Source: Brevibacillus fluminis (GTDB lineage: Bacteria > Bacillota > Bacilli > Brevibacillales > Brevibacillaceae). Taken from it: DNA of 64,000 nt. Numbering within the stretch: position 1 is the stretch's first letter; each line of letters opens with the position of its first letter. A program made the translations under genes and the position numbers. Positions 38,367 through 46,905 of the stretch are shown in pieces. The notes under the pieces were generated by a model, which saw only the letters and a program-made list of their open reading frames with translations, was not told the origin of the DNA and ran no database searches. The stretch lies in NCBI RefSeq assembly GCF_003710825.1, contig NZ_RHHQ01000004.1:248001-312000 (forward strand). The letters run 5' to 3'.

Positions 38367-39140
38367 TTACACCGAACCGTAGCGACGAGCCCGTCCTTGA
38401 TAATCGGCGATGGCTTGATAGAAATCTTCTTTGCTGAAGTCAGGCCAGAGCACATCGGTGAACCAAAGCTCCGTATAAGCCATTTGCCACAGCATGAAAT
38501 TGCTCAGACGAATTTCGCCACTTGTGCGGATCAAGAGATCAGGGTCCGGAAATTCGCGTGTATACAGGTGTTGTGCGATCAACGACTCAGTAATCTCTTC
38601 CGGCTCAAGGCCCCCTTCTTTTACCCGTTGAGAAATCTCTGAAATGGCACGCACAATCTCGTTGCGCCCGCCATAATTCAAGGCAAAATTTAGCTTCAGG
38701 CCCGTGTTATTCAACGTTTTTCTTTCGGCTTTTTCCAATGCATCCCGCGTGAAAGACGGCAGCTCTTCCTTGCTGCCCACCATGCGGATGCAAACGTTCC
38801 GTTCAATTAATTCATCCAATTCTGTCGATATAAATTCCTGCGGCAGTTTCATCAAAAAATCAACTTCATCCCGCGGACGCTTCCAGTTTTCGGTAGAAAA
38901 AGCATACAAGGTCAGAATTTTGATGCCGATCTCATCGGCAGCTTTCACAATCTCCTTGACCGTCTTCATGCCTGCACGATGACCAGCAATGCGCGGCAAG
39001 CTGCGCTGTTTCGCCCAGCGGCCATTTCCATCCATAATGACGGCAATGTGCGCGGGCAGCGCCTCCCGATCACGAACTGTATTTTCATTATTAGATTGCC
39101 GTTCTTTTCGCGTGAGCATCTGCGAGAGCTTCTCTAACAT
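38367..39140 (-). CDS. uppS: Undecaprenyl diphosphate synthase
   Basis: cis-Prenyltransferase that makes the C55 carrier for peptidoglycan and teichoic acid. 257 residues. The catalytic Asp is in IMDGNGRWAK, followed by GHRAGMK and the DLLIRTSGEIRLSNF motif. I place the start at MLEKLSQMLT (GGGGGA 7 nt upstream), which aligns with the start of B. subtilis UppS; an ATG 11 codons earlier overlaps a GC-rich hairpin (39176-39197) that would hide its ribosome binding site. Confidence 0.94.
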   Translation of the reverse strand: MLEKLSQMLTRKERQSNNENTVRDREALPAHIAVIMDGNGRWAKQRSLPRIAGHRAGMKTVKEIVKAADEIGIKILTLYAFSTENWKRPRDEVDFLMKLPQEFISTELDELIERNVCIRMVGSKEELPSFTRDALEKAERKTLNNTGLKLNFALNYGGRNEIVRAISEISQRVKEGGLEPEEITESLIAQHLYTREFPDPDLLIRTSGEIRLSNFMLWQMAYTELWFTDVLWPDFSKEDFYQAIADYQGRARRYGSV

Positions 39141-39175
39141 TAAGCTTTCCCCCAAAATGAGAGATATAGACATAA

Positions 39176-39197
39176 TTCCCCCTCAAACGAGGGGGAA
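39176..39197 (-). other. Perfect 9-bp hairpin between frr and uppS
   Basis: TTCCCCCTC/GAGGGGGAA with an AAAC loop; no T-run follows on the minus strand, so it is not a standard terminator. It may pause transcription or mask a ribosome binding site. Confidence 0.5.
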
Positions 39198-39208
39198 GCT
39201 GCATTGGT

Positions 39209-39765
39209 CTACACTTCCAAAATGTCTTTTTCTTTGTCTTTCACAACTTTATCCACTTCAACGATAAATTTATCTGTTGTTTTTTGGATCGTTTCTTGGT
39301 GGCGACGAGATTCGTCCTCCGAAATGGTCGCAGCTTTTTCGAGTTTTTTCAACTCGTCGTTCGCATCGCGGCGGATGTTGCGGATCGCAACTTTCGCCTC
39401 TTCAGCGCTCTTGTTCGCGACTTTTACTAAATCTTTGCGGCGCTCTTCTGTCAGCATTGGCACTGCGATGCGGATGACGATACCATCATTTGTCGGCGTC
39501 AAACCGAGGTCAGATTGCATGATGGCTCTCTCGATCTCCTTCATCGCACCTTTGTCCCAAGGCTGGATTTGCAGCAAACGCGGTTCTGGCGCATTGACGT
39601 TCGCCAGTTGGCTGATCGGTGTCGGCGTGCCGTAGTAATCAACTACGATTTTATCGAGCATGGCTGGATTTGCGCGGCCAGCGCGAAGCGATGCCAAGTC
39701 CCTTTTCAGTGCTGCTACCGCTTTGGTCATCCGTTCTTCTGCGTCTTTCAATACCGATTGTGGCA

Positions 39766-39766
<1 letters not shown>
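39209..39766 (-). CDS. frr: Ribosome recycling factor
   Basis: With EF-G, splits post-termination ribosomes. 185 residues, the usual length; all-helical with a hinge. Typical motifs are [15 protein letters not shown] and [14 protein letters not shown] and [11 protein letters not shown]. The ATG overlaps the pyrH stop as TGATG, and GGGGGA is upstream in pyrH. A longer in-frame reading into pyrH is rejected. Confidence 0.97.
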
Positions 39767-40491
<725 letters not shown>

Positions 40492-40545
40492 TTACAGCGG
40501 CCTCCATTCATCTACACATTCTCTTGTGCTTCTTATGATTCCTTT

Positions 40546-40574
40546 AAAAAAGGGAACACATAGGTGTTCCCTTT
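40546..40574 (-). terminator. Terminator of tsf
   Basis: Stem AAAAGGGAACAC with GTGTTCCCTTT, loop of a few bases, and TTTTTT on the minus strand, 9 bp past the tsf stop codon. Confidence 0.85.
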
Positions 40575-40582
40575 ATTTTGTC

Positions 40583-41470
40583 TTACTGTTTATTTACTTG
40601 CGCCATTACTTCAGCAGCAAAGTCTTCCTGTTTCTTCTCGATACCTTCGCCAACTTGGAAACGAACGAAAGCTTTCAGGGAAGCATTTGCTTCCTTCAAG
40701 AGTGCGGAAACTTTTTTGTCCGGATCTTTTACAAACGGTTGCTCTACCAAGCAGTACTCTTCGAAGAATTTGGAGAGACGACCCTCTACCATTTTCTCAA
40801 CGATGTTTGCTGGTTTGCCTTCTTGCAGCGCTTGGTTTTTCAACACTTCGCGCTCACGTTCGATCTCGTCTGCAGATACTTCTTCACGGTTTGCGAAACG
40901 AGGGTTGGACGCTGCTGCGTGCATTGCGATGTCTTTTGCCAGTTCTTCGTTTGTGCTGTTTTCGATCGCAACGAGGGCACCGATTTTACCACCCATATGT
41001 AGGTAGGCACCGAACGCGCCGTTGTCTGCTTTTTCCAAAACTGCCATGCGGCGGAAGGAGATGTTTTCACCGATTGTCGAGATTTTCTCGCTGATCACGT
41101 GAGCCAGTGTGTTTCCTTCACCTTTGAAAGCTTGCTCCAGAGCAGCTTCAACAGTTGCTGGGCGTTGTCCTACAACATGCTCAGCGATGTCTTTTACGAG
41201 TTGTTGGAACTCAGGGTTTTTCGCAACGAAGTCTGTTTCACAGTTCACTTCTACGATTGCGCCAACGTTGCCGTTAACTGCAACTGCAGTCAAGCCTTCA
41301 GCCGCTACGCGACCTGCTTTTTTCGCTGCTTTCGCGATACCGCGCTCACGCAGCAGGTCAATCGCTTTTTCCATGTCGCCGCTGGTTTCTTCCAACGCTT
41401 TTTTGCAATCCATCATACCTGCGCCTGTTCTTTCGCGCAATTCTTTAACTGCTTGTGCACTAATTGCCAT
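40583..41470 (-). CDS. tsf: Elongation factor Ts
   Basis: Nucleotide exchange factor for EF-Tu. 295 residues. The signature [18 protein letters not shown] lies near the N-terminus, followed by the TDFVAKN core motif. GGGAGG is 8 nt before the ATG. The in-frame upstream extension of 30 codons runs through the rpsB terminator and is rejected. No promoter is visible between that terminator and tsf, so expression likely depends on readthrough from rpsB. Confidence 0.97.
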   Translation of the reverse strand: MAISAQAVKELRERTGAGMMDCKKALEETSGDMEKAIDLLRERGIAKAAKKAGRVAAEGLTAVAVNGNVGAIVEVNCETDFVAKNPEFQQLVKDIAEHVVGQRPATVEAALEQAFKGEGNTLAHVISEKISTIGENISFRRMAVLEKADNGAFGAYLHMGGKIGALVAIENSTNEELAKDIAMHAAASNPRFANREEVSADEIEREREVLKNQALQEGKPANIVEKMVEGRLSKFFEEYCLVEQPFVKDPDKKVSALLKEANASLKAFVRFQVGEGIEKKQEDFAAEVMAQVNKQ

Positions 41471-41512
41471 GTTTTTTACCTCCCTGGTTTTCGTACGTCC
41501 ATAGTCTATCCT

Positions 41513-41556
41513 TAAAAAAAGAGTGGACGAGGTTCTGAAGCCCTCAGTCCACCCTC
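41513..41556 (-). terminator. rpsB-tsf intercistronic terminator/attenuator
   Basis: Outer pairs GTGGAC (41523-41528) with GTCCAC (41547-41552), inner GAGG with CCTC, then seven Ts on the minus strand. It lies between rpsB and tsf with only about 40 bp left before the tsf ATG. Confidence 0.8.
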
Positions 41557-41563
41557 GCATGTC

Positions 41564-42268
41564 TTACGCCGTGGTTGTTTGTTCAGCGCCTTGGCTGCCT
41601 TCCAACAAAGCGTCAGCCATTTTGTTGGTCAACAATTTAACAGCGCGGATTGCGTCGTCGTTACCAGGGATCACATAGTCGATCTCATCCGGGTCGCAGT
41701 TTGTATCAACAATTGCAACGATCGGGATGTTCAATTTGCGAGCTTCAGCAACAGCGATGCGCTCTTTACGTGGATCAATGATGAACAGAGCGTCAGGCAG
41801 GTCGTTCATAGTCGCGATACCGCCCAAGAACTTCTCCAGACGATCCATTTCTTTACGCAGTACGATTACTTCTTTTTTCGGCAGTACTTCGAAAGTACCG
41901 TCGGTTTCCATACGTTGCAGCTCAGCCAGGCGAGCAGTACGTTTTTTAATGGTTGTGAAGTTTGTGAGGGTACCACCCAACCAACGTTGATTGATGTAGT
42001 AGTGGCCTGTACGTTCAGCCTCTTCCTTCACAGCTTCTTGAGCTTGCTTTTTCGTACCAACGAAGAGGATTTTGCCTCCGTTAGCAGACAGTTCGCGAAC
42101 GAAGTTATAAGCTTCTTCGACTTTCTTTACTGTCTTTTGCAAGTCAATGATGTAGATACCGTTACGTTCGGTGAAGATATAGCGATCCATTTTTGGGTTC
42201 CAGCGACGAGTTTGGTGACCAAAGTGTACACCAGCTTCGAGCAGCTGTTTCATGGAGATAACCGCCAT
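41564..42268 (-). CDS. rpsB: 30S ribosomal protein S2
   Basis: 234 residues, full length. Typical [22 protein letters not shown] opening region and the [14 protein letters not shown] and [17 protein letters not shown] motifs. AAGGAGG lies 8 nt before the ATG. It is preceded by a promoter (42399-42427) and a ~125-nt leader with a three-helix stem-loop consistent with autoregulation by S2. It follows the fla/che operon as in B. subtilis and leads the rpsB-tsf-pyrH-frr series. Confidence 0.97.
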   Translation of the reverse strand: MAVISMKQLLEAGVHFGHQTRRWNPKMDRYIFTERNGIYIIDLQKTVKKVEEAYNFVRELSANGGKILFVGTKKQAQEAVKEEAERTGHYYINQRWLGGTLTNFTTIKKRTARLAELQRMETDGTFEVLPKKEVIVLRKEMDRLEKFLGGIATMNDLPDALFIIDPRKERIAVAEARKLNIPIVAIVDTNCDPDEIDYVIPGNDDAIRAVKLLTNKMADALLEGSQGAEQTTTA

Positions 42269-42311
42269 AGCAACACACCTCCTTCAAGAAATGGTTTTTT
42301 GTGCCCACCCC

Positions 42312-42368
42312 CAACCGCATCTCCTACCAAAACTGCGAATCTCGCAGCACCGTTGGCAGGATTGGTTG
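42312..42368 (-). ncRNA. Structured rpsB leader RNA
   Basis: Three nested helices: CAACC/GGTTG (42368-42364 with 42316-42312), TCCTGCCAA/TTGGTAGGA (42361-42353 with 42330-42322, one G-U) and CTGCGA/TCGCAG (42347-42342 with 42338-42333). It falls inside the 5' leader between promoter and ribosome binding site, where S2 leader motifs are known in Firmicutes. Confidence 0.6.
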
Positions 42369-42398
42369 ACGTGCGTATTGAACTGAACACCGTAGAAA

Positions 42399-42427
42399 AC
42401 TATATCATATGGCAAATCCAAATGCAA
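42399..42427 (-). promoter_or_regulatory. Sigma-A promoter of rpsB
   Basis: Minus strand TTGCAT (42427-42422), 17 bp, TATAGT (42404-42399), just past the terminator of the upstream gene. Confidence 0.68.
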
Positions 42428-42429
42428 GA

Positions 42430-42457
42430 AACCCCGCCTTATTTTTTCGGCGGGGTT
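42430..42457 (-). terminator. Terminator closing the fla/che supercluster
   Basis: Stem CCCCGCC/GGCGGGG with a 10-nt loop that includes the stop codon of the preceding gene, then TTTCTTG on the minus strand. Confidence 0.82.
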
Positions 42458-43107
42458 GTAATACGTTTCACAATATCGTCAATGCTTGTGCCTTTAGGGA
42501 TTTGATACGTGTTTGCACGGATGCGGTCGAGCTTGCCGGCAGCGCGCAGCGCGTTTACCAGTTGATCCGCGGATTGGATCAATCCTGCATCTGCAAGTAG
42601 CTTTCCGGCAGCAGTCGCATTGGTTGCCCCCGGGATGCGCACGGTGACCAATTCCACCGGTATCTCAGGTGATGCAGGTGATGTCGTCTGTGGCTCCTGT
42701 GCGGTTGGCTGTGTCACTTGCGGCGCTGCTGATGCGGAATCTGGCTTGCTTGGTGCTGTTGTGTCAGGCGCTTTGCCCGCCTGTGTCGCAGGTTGTACAG
42801 GTGTTAATGGCTGCCCCAGCTGTGTGGACGGCGTTGCATCGCCTGCTGCCGGCTGTTTTGGCGCTTGTGTCTGCGGTGCGGTTGGCGAAACAGGCGCTTT
42901 CGCTGGAGCTGCTGCGCTCTTATCCGTATTTTTGAGCTTGTCGTATTCCGCCTTGGGCACCAGCACAAGCTGCTTTTGCTGGGCGATAGACGCAAGCTCC
43001 TCCTGTGTCAGCGCCTTCTGTCCGGGTAGCGCCGGGTAAAACCACATGACCGCAGCAGCTACAATCAAACCGCTGCCCAATCCATATAAAAAAGAGCGAC
43101 TACTCAT
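42439..43107 (-). CDS. Membrane-anchored protein with MltG/YceG-like C-terminal domain
   Basis: 222 residues. Residues ~6-24 form one N-terminal membrane anchor (YGLGSGLIVAAAVMWFY), then a long Pro/Ala/Gln/Thr-rich linker (about residues 60-150) reaching across the wall, then a ~65-residue C-terminal domain (VTVRIPGATNATAAGKLLADAG...) that resembles the LysM-like substrate-recognition part of MltG-type endolytic transglycosylases. The catalytic part of MltG is absent, so it may bind peptidoglycan rather than cut it. It starts inside the SwrB-like gene (8-nt overlap), ends at a terminator and precedes rpsB. Similar short YceG-like proteins occur in other Bacillales; function unknown. Confidence 0.7.
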   Translation of the reverse strand: MSSRSFLYGLGSGLIVAAAVMWFYPALPGQKALTQEELASIAQQKQLVLVPKAEYDKLKNTDKSAAAPAKAPVSPTAPQTQAPKQPAAGDATPSTQLGQPLTPVQPATQAGKAPDTTAPSKPDSASAAPQVTQPTAQEPQTTSPASPEIPVELVTVRIPGATNATAAGKLLADAGLIQSADQLVNALRAAGKLDRIRANTYQIPKGTSIDDIVKRITTPPKK

Positions 43108-43642
43108 GGGCCCGCCCTCTTTCTTGCGGCGTGGCCAAAGAGAAGATCAGTTCAAGCTCACCGCGGCCTGCTCCCAGCTGTTTAGCGATTTCATCAAGGG
43201 ACAACCCTTCCCGCTGAAGCGCGAACGCGCGTTGAAACCGTTCCCGCAGAAAGAGTGTATCCTCGTGAACGCGCGGCACTTCTTCGTTGCCCATGGAAAG
43301 GGGTTCTTTTTGCGTTTCGCCCATACTGCTGGCTAATTGCTCGCGAACAGCACCAAGCTCGCTTTCGAGGGTCTGGATACGCTCCTCCAGCTGATCCAAA
43401 TCCGAGCGCAAATTTTCCTTGGTTTTACGCAGGTTCGCGACCACCAATTCGTTTTCTTGCTTCACTTGATGCACAAAGCGCTGCAAGCTCTTCTCCATTT
43501 CTTGACGTTCCTGCAGCTTTTGCTCATGCGAACGCGACTGCTCTTGTCCAGAAGCTCCTTTTTGCCGGAGGGTTAAGAACAATGCGATAAGAAGGATAAG
43601 AAGGCCTGCACCCATCAAAAGATAGATTGGTTGTTCCAGCAT
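43100..43642 (-). CDS. swrB: SwrB/YlxL-like motility protein
   Basis: 180 residues: an N-terminal membrane segment (residues ~6-24), then a long charged coiled coil (about 35-115) and a C-terminal helix-turn-helix-like piece (ALQREGLSLDEIAKQLGAGRGELELI). This layout and the position after sigD match B. subtilis SwrB (YlxL), which promotes flagellar basal body assembly and swarming; sequence similarity is low, so the symbol is provisional. The ribosome binding site is weak; ATG 43642 is preferred over a GTG four codons earlier. Confidence 0.65.
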   Translation of the reverse strand: MLEQPIYLLMGAGLLILLIALFLTLRQKGASGQEQSRSHEQKLQERQEMEKSLQRFVHQVKQENELVVANLRKTKENLRSDLDQLEERIQTLESELGAVREQLASSMGETQKEPLSMGNEEVPRVHEDTLFLRERFQRAFALQREGLSLDEIAKQLGAGRGELELIFSLATPQERGRAHE

Positions 43643-43663
43643 ACTCACACACACTTTCTGTTT

Positions 43664-43990
43664 TTACAATGAGATGTCAACGTGGCGTCCACGCAATGGA
43701 TCTTTCATCGGAACATGCGGCTTACGCTCTTCCTCTTGTCTGCGTTCTTCCAATTGCTCCATCGCTTCATGCGATTTCCTGCGTTCGCGCTCTCTGTCTT
43801 CTTTATTGTACCCTTTTGCCGATTTTTCCAGCTCTTGCGTGCGGACCCTGTTGTGCTGGTCCTCCTGATTCCGCTCGGTAATCATCGACTGCTGCTCATG
43901 CCACAGGCGCTGTTGATGATTCTCCTGTTGCCTCGCCAGCTCCTGTGTCCGGGGGATTGCCACCTGCAGCTCCACTGCCTTTAAGCTCAT
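43664..43990 (-). CDS. Small highly charged protein of the fla/che region, function unknown
   Basis: 108 residues, almost all helical, very rich in Arg, Glu and Gln (about residues 18-90), with no Cys and no membrane segment. The start MSLKAVELQVAIPRTQE is chosen because GGGGAG lies 11 nt upstream. The N-terminal ELQVAIPRTQE and the C-terminal DPLRGRHVDISL look like conserved ends around a coiled coil. It lies between fapA and the SwrB-like gene. Small proteins of this layout occur at this position in other Firmicutes as far as I recall, but no function is known to me. Confidence 0.7.
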   Translation of the reverse strand: MSLKAVELQVAIPRTQELARQQENHQQRLWHEQQSMITERNQEDQHNRVRTQELEKSAKGYNKEDRERERRKSHEAMEQLEERRQEEERKPHVPMKDPLRGRHVDISL

Positions 43991-44006
43991 GCCTGTCTCA
44001 CTCCCC

Positions 44007-45413
44007 TTACAGAAGTGTCGATGTGCTGATCTCGCCGTCAATCATTACAAATCGGGTATGTGAAAACTCCTGTTTGATAAACCGTACCATCCGTCCGAAT
44101 ACAAGCTTGATGCCTGGATACATCACTGAAAGGATTTCCACCGCTGCTGGAGAGTCACCCTCGATCAGCTTTTCGATTTCCTGTCGTCTTACATCCATTT
44201 TCTTACCATCTTTCTCCATGGTAAGACGCGTGTTGGTCAACTTGATTTGCAATGCTCGCTTGTCCGGCGTCAGGTCTCCTGTTGTCTGCATCAATTGGTT
44301 CAGAACATTCAGACCTTGATCGGCCTTGCGCATATTTTCATGTATCACTTGTAATTCGCGTTGAATCGTCGCCAATTCGTTACGAAGCTCAGGTTTTGCC
44401 CCTACTTCCAAGACGGTCGGAGTTGCACTGGCGTTCCCGAAGACGCGGGCCACGATTTTTTCGCCAGCTTGCAGCGTCCCCCCGATAATGAAGCCTTTGG
44501 CACCGCGGCAAATGATGTTTTTTCCCGCACGCACATTGGAAAACATGATGCTCTGCGAAACGATGACATCGCCTTGAGCCGATACGTTGCCATTTTGGAT
44601 GAATGAAGTCTTGATCGTATTGCCTGCGACGACCGAGCCTTTGTCCTGGGCCACGATGCCGCTTTTGATCTCAATTGATCCGGTTGCTTCCAGTTCAGCA
44701 CCTTCCACGCTTCCCAAAATACGGATGTCGCCAGACGCCTTGATGCGAAAACCGGTCGGTACATTGCCCCGAACCACAACCGTTCCAACAAAATCGATGT
44801 TGCCCACGCTAAAGTCGACGTCGCCTTTCACCTCAAACACGGGGAACACGTTGATTTTTTGATCCTCGGAAAAAGAGACTTGCCCGTCAATTGCAGAGTA
44901 CAAGAGCGATTTGTCTTCATTCAATACGACGTTTTTACCCGGTTTGATGATGACCTCTTTGCCCTTTTTCGCCATAACAGCTGCTCCTGTAATGTCACAG
45001 CCGTCAATACCTGGCGTAGGTGGCACTTTGCGAGCCAACAGCTGCCCACGTGCCACATTGGGAATGCTGACGATATTATAATAATCGACACGGCCATCAT
45101 CCATTTCTTTCGGTTTCGGCTCATCGCTCATCAGCGATTGGAAAGCAAACTCGACCCGTCCGTCCGTTCCTGGCACCGGCGGCATTCCATCTGCAATTGG
45201 CTGGGGCTGGTTCACATAGCGCCGCGGATCATCGCAAATTTGTTCAATCACATGATCCAAAATTCCGAATTTTACCTGCTGGCTCTTTAAAAACTGATGA
45301 ATCTCACTTTCCGTAATTTCGATTTGCCCAATTTCAGAATGGATGATCAAATCGGCTTGCATACGGTCAGGCGATACCACCAATTCCAAAGAATGTAGCT
45401 TTGCGTCCTGCAA
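44007..45413 (-). CDS. fapA: FapA family (DUF342) protein
   Basis: 468 residues of the FapA/DUF342 family, common near flagellar genes in Firmicutes. An N-terminal domain (to ~ residue 100), then a right-handed beta-helix-like polymer-binding core with repeated V-x-G turns (VKGDVDFSVGNIDF, GSVEGAELEATGSIEIKSG), then a coiled coil and a C-terminal tail. The start is TTG at 45413 with AAGGAGG 7 nt upstream; upstream in-frame codons do not resemble the family and include the 3' part of a 25-aa ORF region. Its role is unproven; proposed links are to polysaccharide or envelope function. Confidence 0.82.
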   Translation of the reverse strand: MQDAKLHSLELVVSPDRMQADLIIHSEIGQIEITESEIHQFLKSQQVKFGILDHVIEQICDDPRRYVNQPQPIADGMPPVPGTDGRVEFAFQSLMSDEPKPKEMDDGRVDYYNIVSIPNVARGQLLARKVPPTPGIDGCDITGAAVMAKKGKEVIIKPGKNVVLNEDKSLLYSAIDGQVSFSEDQKINVFPVFEVKGDVDFSVGNIDFVGTVVVRGNVPTGFRIKASGDIRILGSVEGAELEATGSIEIKSGIVAQDKGSVVAGNTIKTSFIQNGNVSAQGDVIVSQSIMFSNVRAGKNIICRGAKGFIIGGTLQAGEKIVARVFGNASATPTVLEVGAKPELRNELATIQRELQVIHENMRKADQGLNVLNQLMQTTGDLTPDKRALQIKLTNTRLTMEKDGKKMDVRRQEIEKLIEGDSPAAVEILSVMYPGIKLVFGRMVRFIKQEFSHTRFVMIDGEISTSTLL

Positions 45414-45432
45414 ACGACTCCCTCCTTGGCAT

Positions 45433-45510
45433 TCAAAATGAAAAAACTTCCTTCGAGGCTGTCCACCGGTGCAAAGCCGCAAATGCTGCGACTTTTGCAT
45501 TTACGTGCAT
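45433..45510 (-). CDS. Candidate 25-aa leader peptide upstream of fapA
   Basis: ORF starting MHVNAKVAAFAAL and ending KEVFSF, with AAGGGGG 4-5 nt before the ATG. It ends 19 bp before the fapA TTG. It could couple or regulate fapA translation, or be chance; there is no independent support such as conservation. Confidence 0.3.
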   Translation of the reverse strand: MHVNAKVAAFAALHRWTASKEVFSF

Positions 45511-45546
45511 CAGAACCCCCTTGAGAAGTTACAACTTGCGAATACA

Positions 45547-45639
45547 GGAAGAAAAACTTCTTGAAGAAGGCCTGAAACATGCTGGTCCAAGCCAGAAATC
45601 TGACTTGGTGCCTTGCCTTCTTCTGGAAGTTTTTCTTCC
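45547..45639. repeat. Long inverted repeat between sigD and fapA
   Basis: Left arm 45547-45571 and right arm 45615-45639 are 25 nt each and pair at 23 positions; they read GGAAGAAAAACTTC... on one arm and ...GAAGTTTTTCTTCC on the other. The 43-nt centre can form a further CCAAG/CTTGG pair. It would form a very stable hairpin in RNA or a cruciform in DNA. Not a classical terminator because there is no clean T-run after it. Confidence 0.8.
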
Positions 45640-45678
45640 GTCCAAAAAGATTTCATCTTTATTAGTGCCAAAACCTTC

Positions 45679-45694
45679 TTTTTCGATCGAAAAA
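45679..45694. other. 16-bp perfect palindrome after sigD
   Basis: TTTTTCGATCGAAAAA, perfectly self-complementary, 19 bp past the sigD stop codon. It could be an operator or part of a weak terminator. Confidence 0.55.
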
Positions 45695-45712
45695 TATCAT
45701 CTATTGAAAAAG

Positions 45713-46507
45713 CTAATTGTTCATTAGCTGATTTTTCCAACGCTGCAGGGCAGTGCGCATACGGAAAATCGCCTTGGAATGCAGCTGGGAAATGCGAGAC
45801 GGCGACAGACTCATCGCTTCGGCGATCTCTGATAGAGTCAATTCCTCGAAGTAGAATAAGGACACGACCAGCCGTTCTTTTTCCGGCAGTTTATCGATTG
45901 CCAAAACAAGGATTTCCTTCAGGTTGTTCTTTTCCGCAACCGATTCCGGCCGCTTCGTTACTTCATCCACGATATAGGAATGGCGCGCCGTCTTCTGCTC
46001 GTCTTCATCACCAACCACTTCATCAATCGAAATCATAGAGGCGAGAGATGTGTCATAGACAACCTGTTGAATTTCCTTCTCCGTCATGCCCAAGTAATCG
46101 CATAGCTCGCCTTCGCTCGGCGTACGCAAGTTTTGCTGCTCCAGGAGGGTGTAGGCTTCCTCGATTTTTTTTGCCTTATCGCGTACGGTACGAGGAATCC
46201 AGTCATTTTCCCGCAAGCCATCAATCATCGCTCCACGGATTCGCCACATCGCATAGGTCTCAAATTGCAAGCCTCGCGTGTGGTCAAATTTAGACAGTGC
46301 ATCGAGAAGGCCCATTCGTCCATAGCTGACGAGGTCATCCTTGTCCACGTTGCTGGGAAGGCCAATCGCCAAACGATTTGCCACCTTGCTCACGAGCGGC
46401 AAAAATTGTGTCACCAAGTCAACCTCGGCTTCTCGACTGCCTTCTTCCTTCCACATTATCCACTTGTCGAATTCTTTTGCTTTGTCTTGGTTGCTTACGC
46501 GAGTCAT
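45713..46507 (-). CDS. sigD: RNA polymerase sigma-D (FliA/WhiG family)
   Basis: Alternative sigma factor for late flagellar, chemotaxis and autolysin genes; inhibited by FlgM until the hook is complete. 264 residues: region 2 with FDHTRGLQFETYAMWRIRGAMID, region 3 and region 4 with ELTLSEIAEAMSLSPSRISQL. GGTGG lies 8 nt before the ATG. Near the end of the fla/che operon, where distance from the operon promoter limits its expression in B. subtilis. Confidence 0.96.
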   Translation of the reverse strand: MTRVSNQDKAKEFDKWIMWKEEGSREAEVDLVTQFLPLVSKVANRLAIGLPSNVDKDDLVSYGRMGLLDALSKFDHTRGLQFETYAMWRIRGAMIDGLRENDWIPRTVRDKAKKIEEAYTLLEQQNLRTPSEGELCDYLGMTEKEIQQVVYDTSLASMISIDEVVGDEDEQKTARHSYIVDEVTKRPESVAEKNNLKEILVLAIDKLPEKERLVVSLFYFEELTLSEIAEAMSLSPSRISQLHSKAIFRMRTALQRWKNQLMNN

Positions 46508-46524
46508 GCAAAAACCACCAACCT

Positions 46525-46902
46525 TTATTCATCAGCTAACCGCCTAATGATATTTGCAATCTTATCAGGGTCTTCCTCTACTTCCGTTCGGTCCAGCCGC
46601 GGTGGCTGAAACGGCGAAAATGATTCTGCTAGATCACTTTCCGCTTCCGCACTTTGAGAGACATGCTCCCCCGCTTCAGGCGTGGCCAAATCGACGTGAT
46701 TGCCGACATCCGGCGTTACCGCTGGAGAAGCAAACAAGCTGACCAACCAGCGGACAATATAGGTTGCGATAAAAAAGACCAAAAATGCGATGAATGCGCG
46801 CCAAAGCGATACCGACCACACATTTTGAAAGACCGCGGAAAGAAACGTGAAGACAAATGCGGCCGCTCCGACAGCGAAATTCAGCACGATTGTTCCCGCC
46901 AT
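46525..46902 (-). CDS. Small two-helix membrane protein between cheD and sigD, unknown
   Basis: 125 residues. Two hydrophobic segments in the N-terminal 60 residues (about 5-25 and 33-55: AFIAFLVFFIATYIVRWLVSLF), then an acidic, Pro- and Ser-rich cytoplasmic or periplasmic tail ending in a helix (DPDKIANIIRRLADE). AAGGAAGTG precedes the ATG. B. subtilis has sigD directly after cheD, so this is an extra gene in the operon. Function unknown; the place suggests a motility or sigma-D-linked role. Confidence 0.75.
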   Translation of the reverse strand: MAGTIVLNFAVGAAAFVFTFLSAVFQNVWSVSLWRAFIAFLVFFIATYIVRWLVSLFASPAVTPDVGNHVDLATPEAGEHVSQSAEAESDLAESFSPFQPPRLDRTEVEEDPDKIANIIRRLADE

Positions 46903-46905
46903 CGT

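Noticed and set aside
45510..45740. 76-codon minus-strand frame across the sigD end and the inverted repeat
   Set aside because: It starts inside sigD in another frame without a ribosome binding site, and its codons run through the inverted repeat; the 25-aa frame with a ribosome binding site is a better candidate there.
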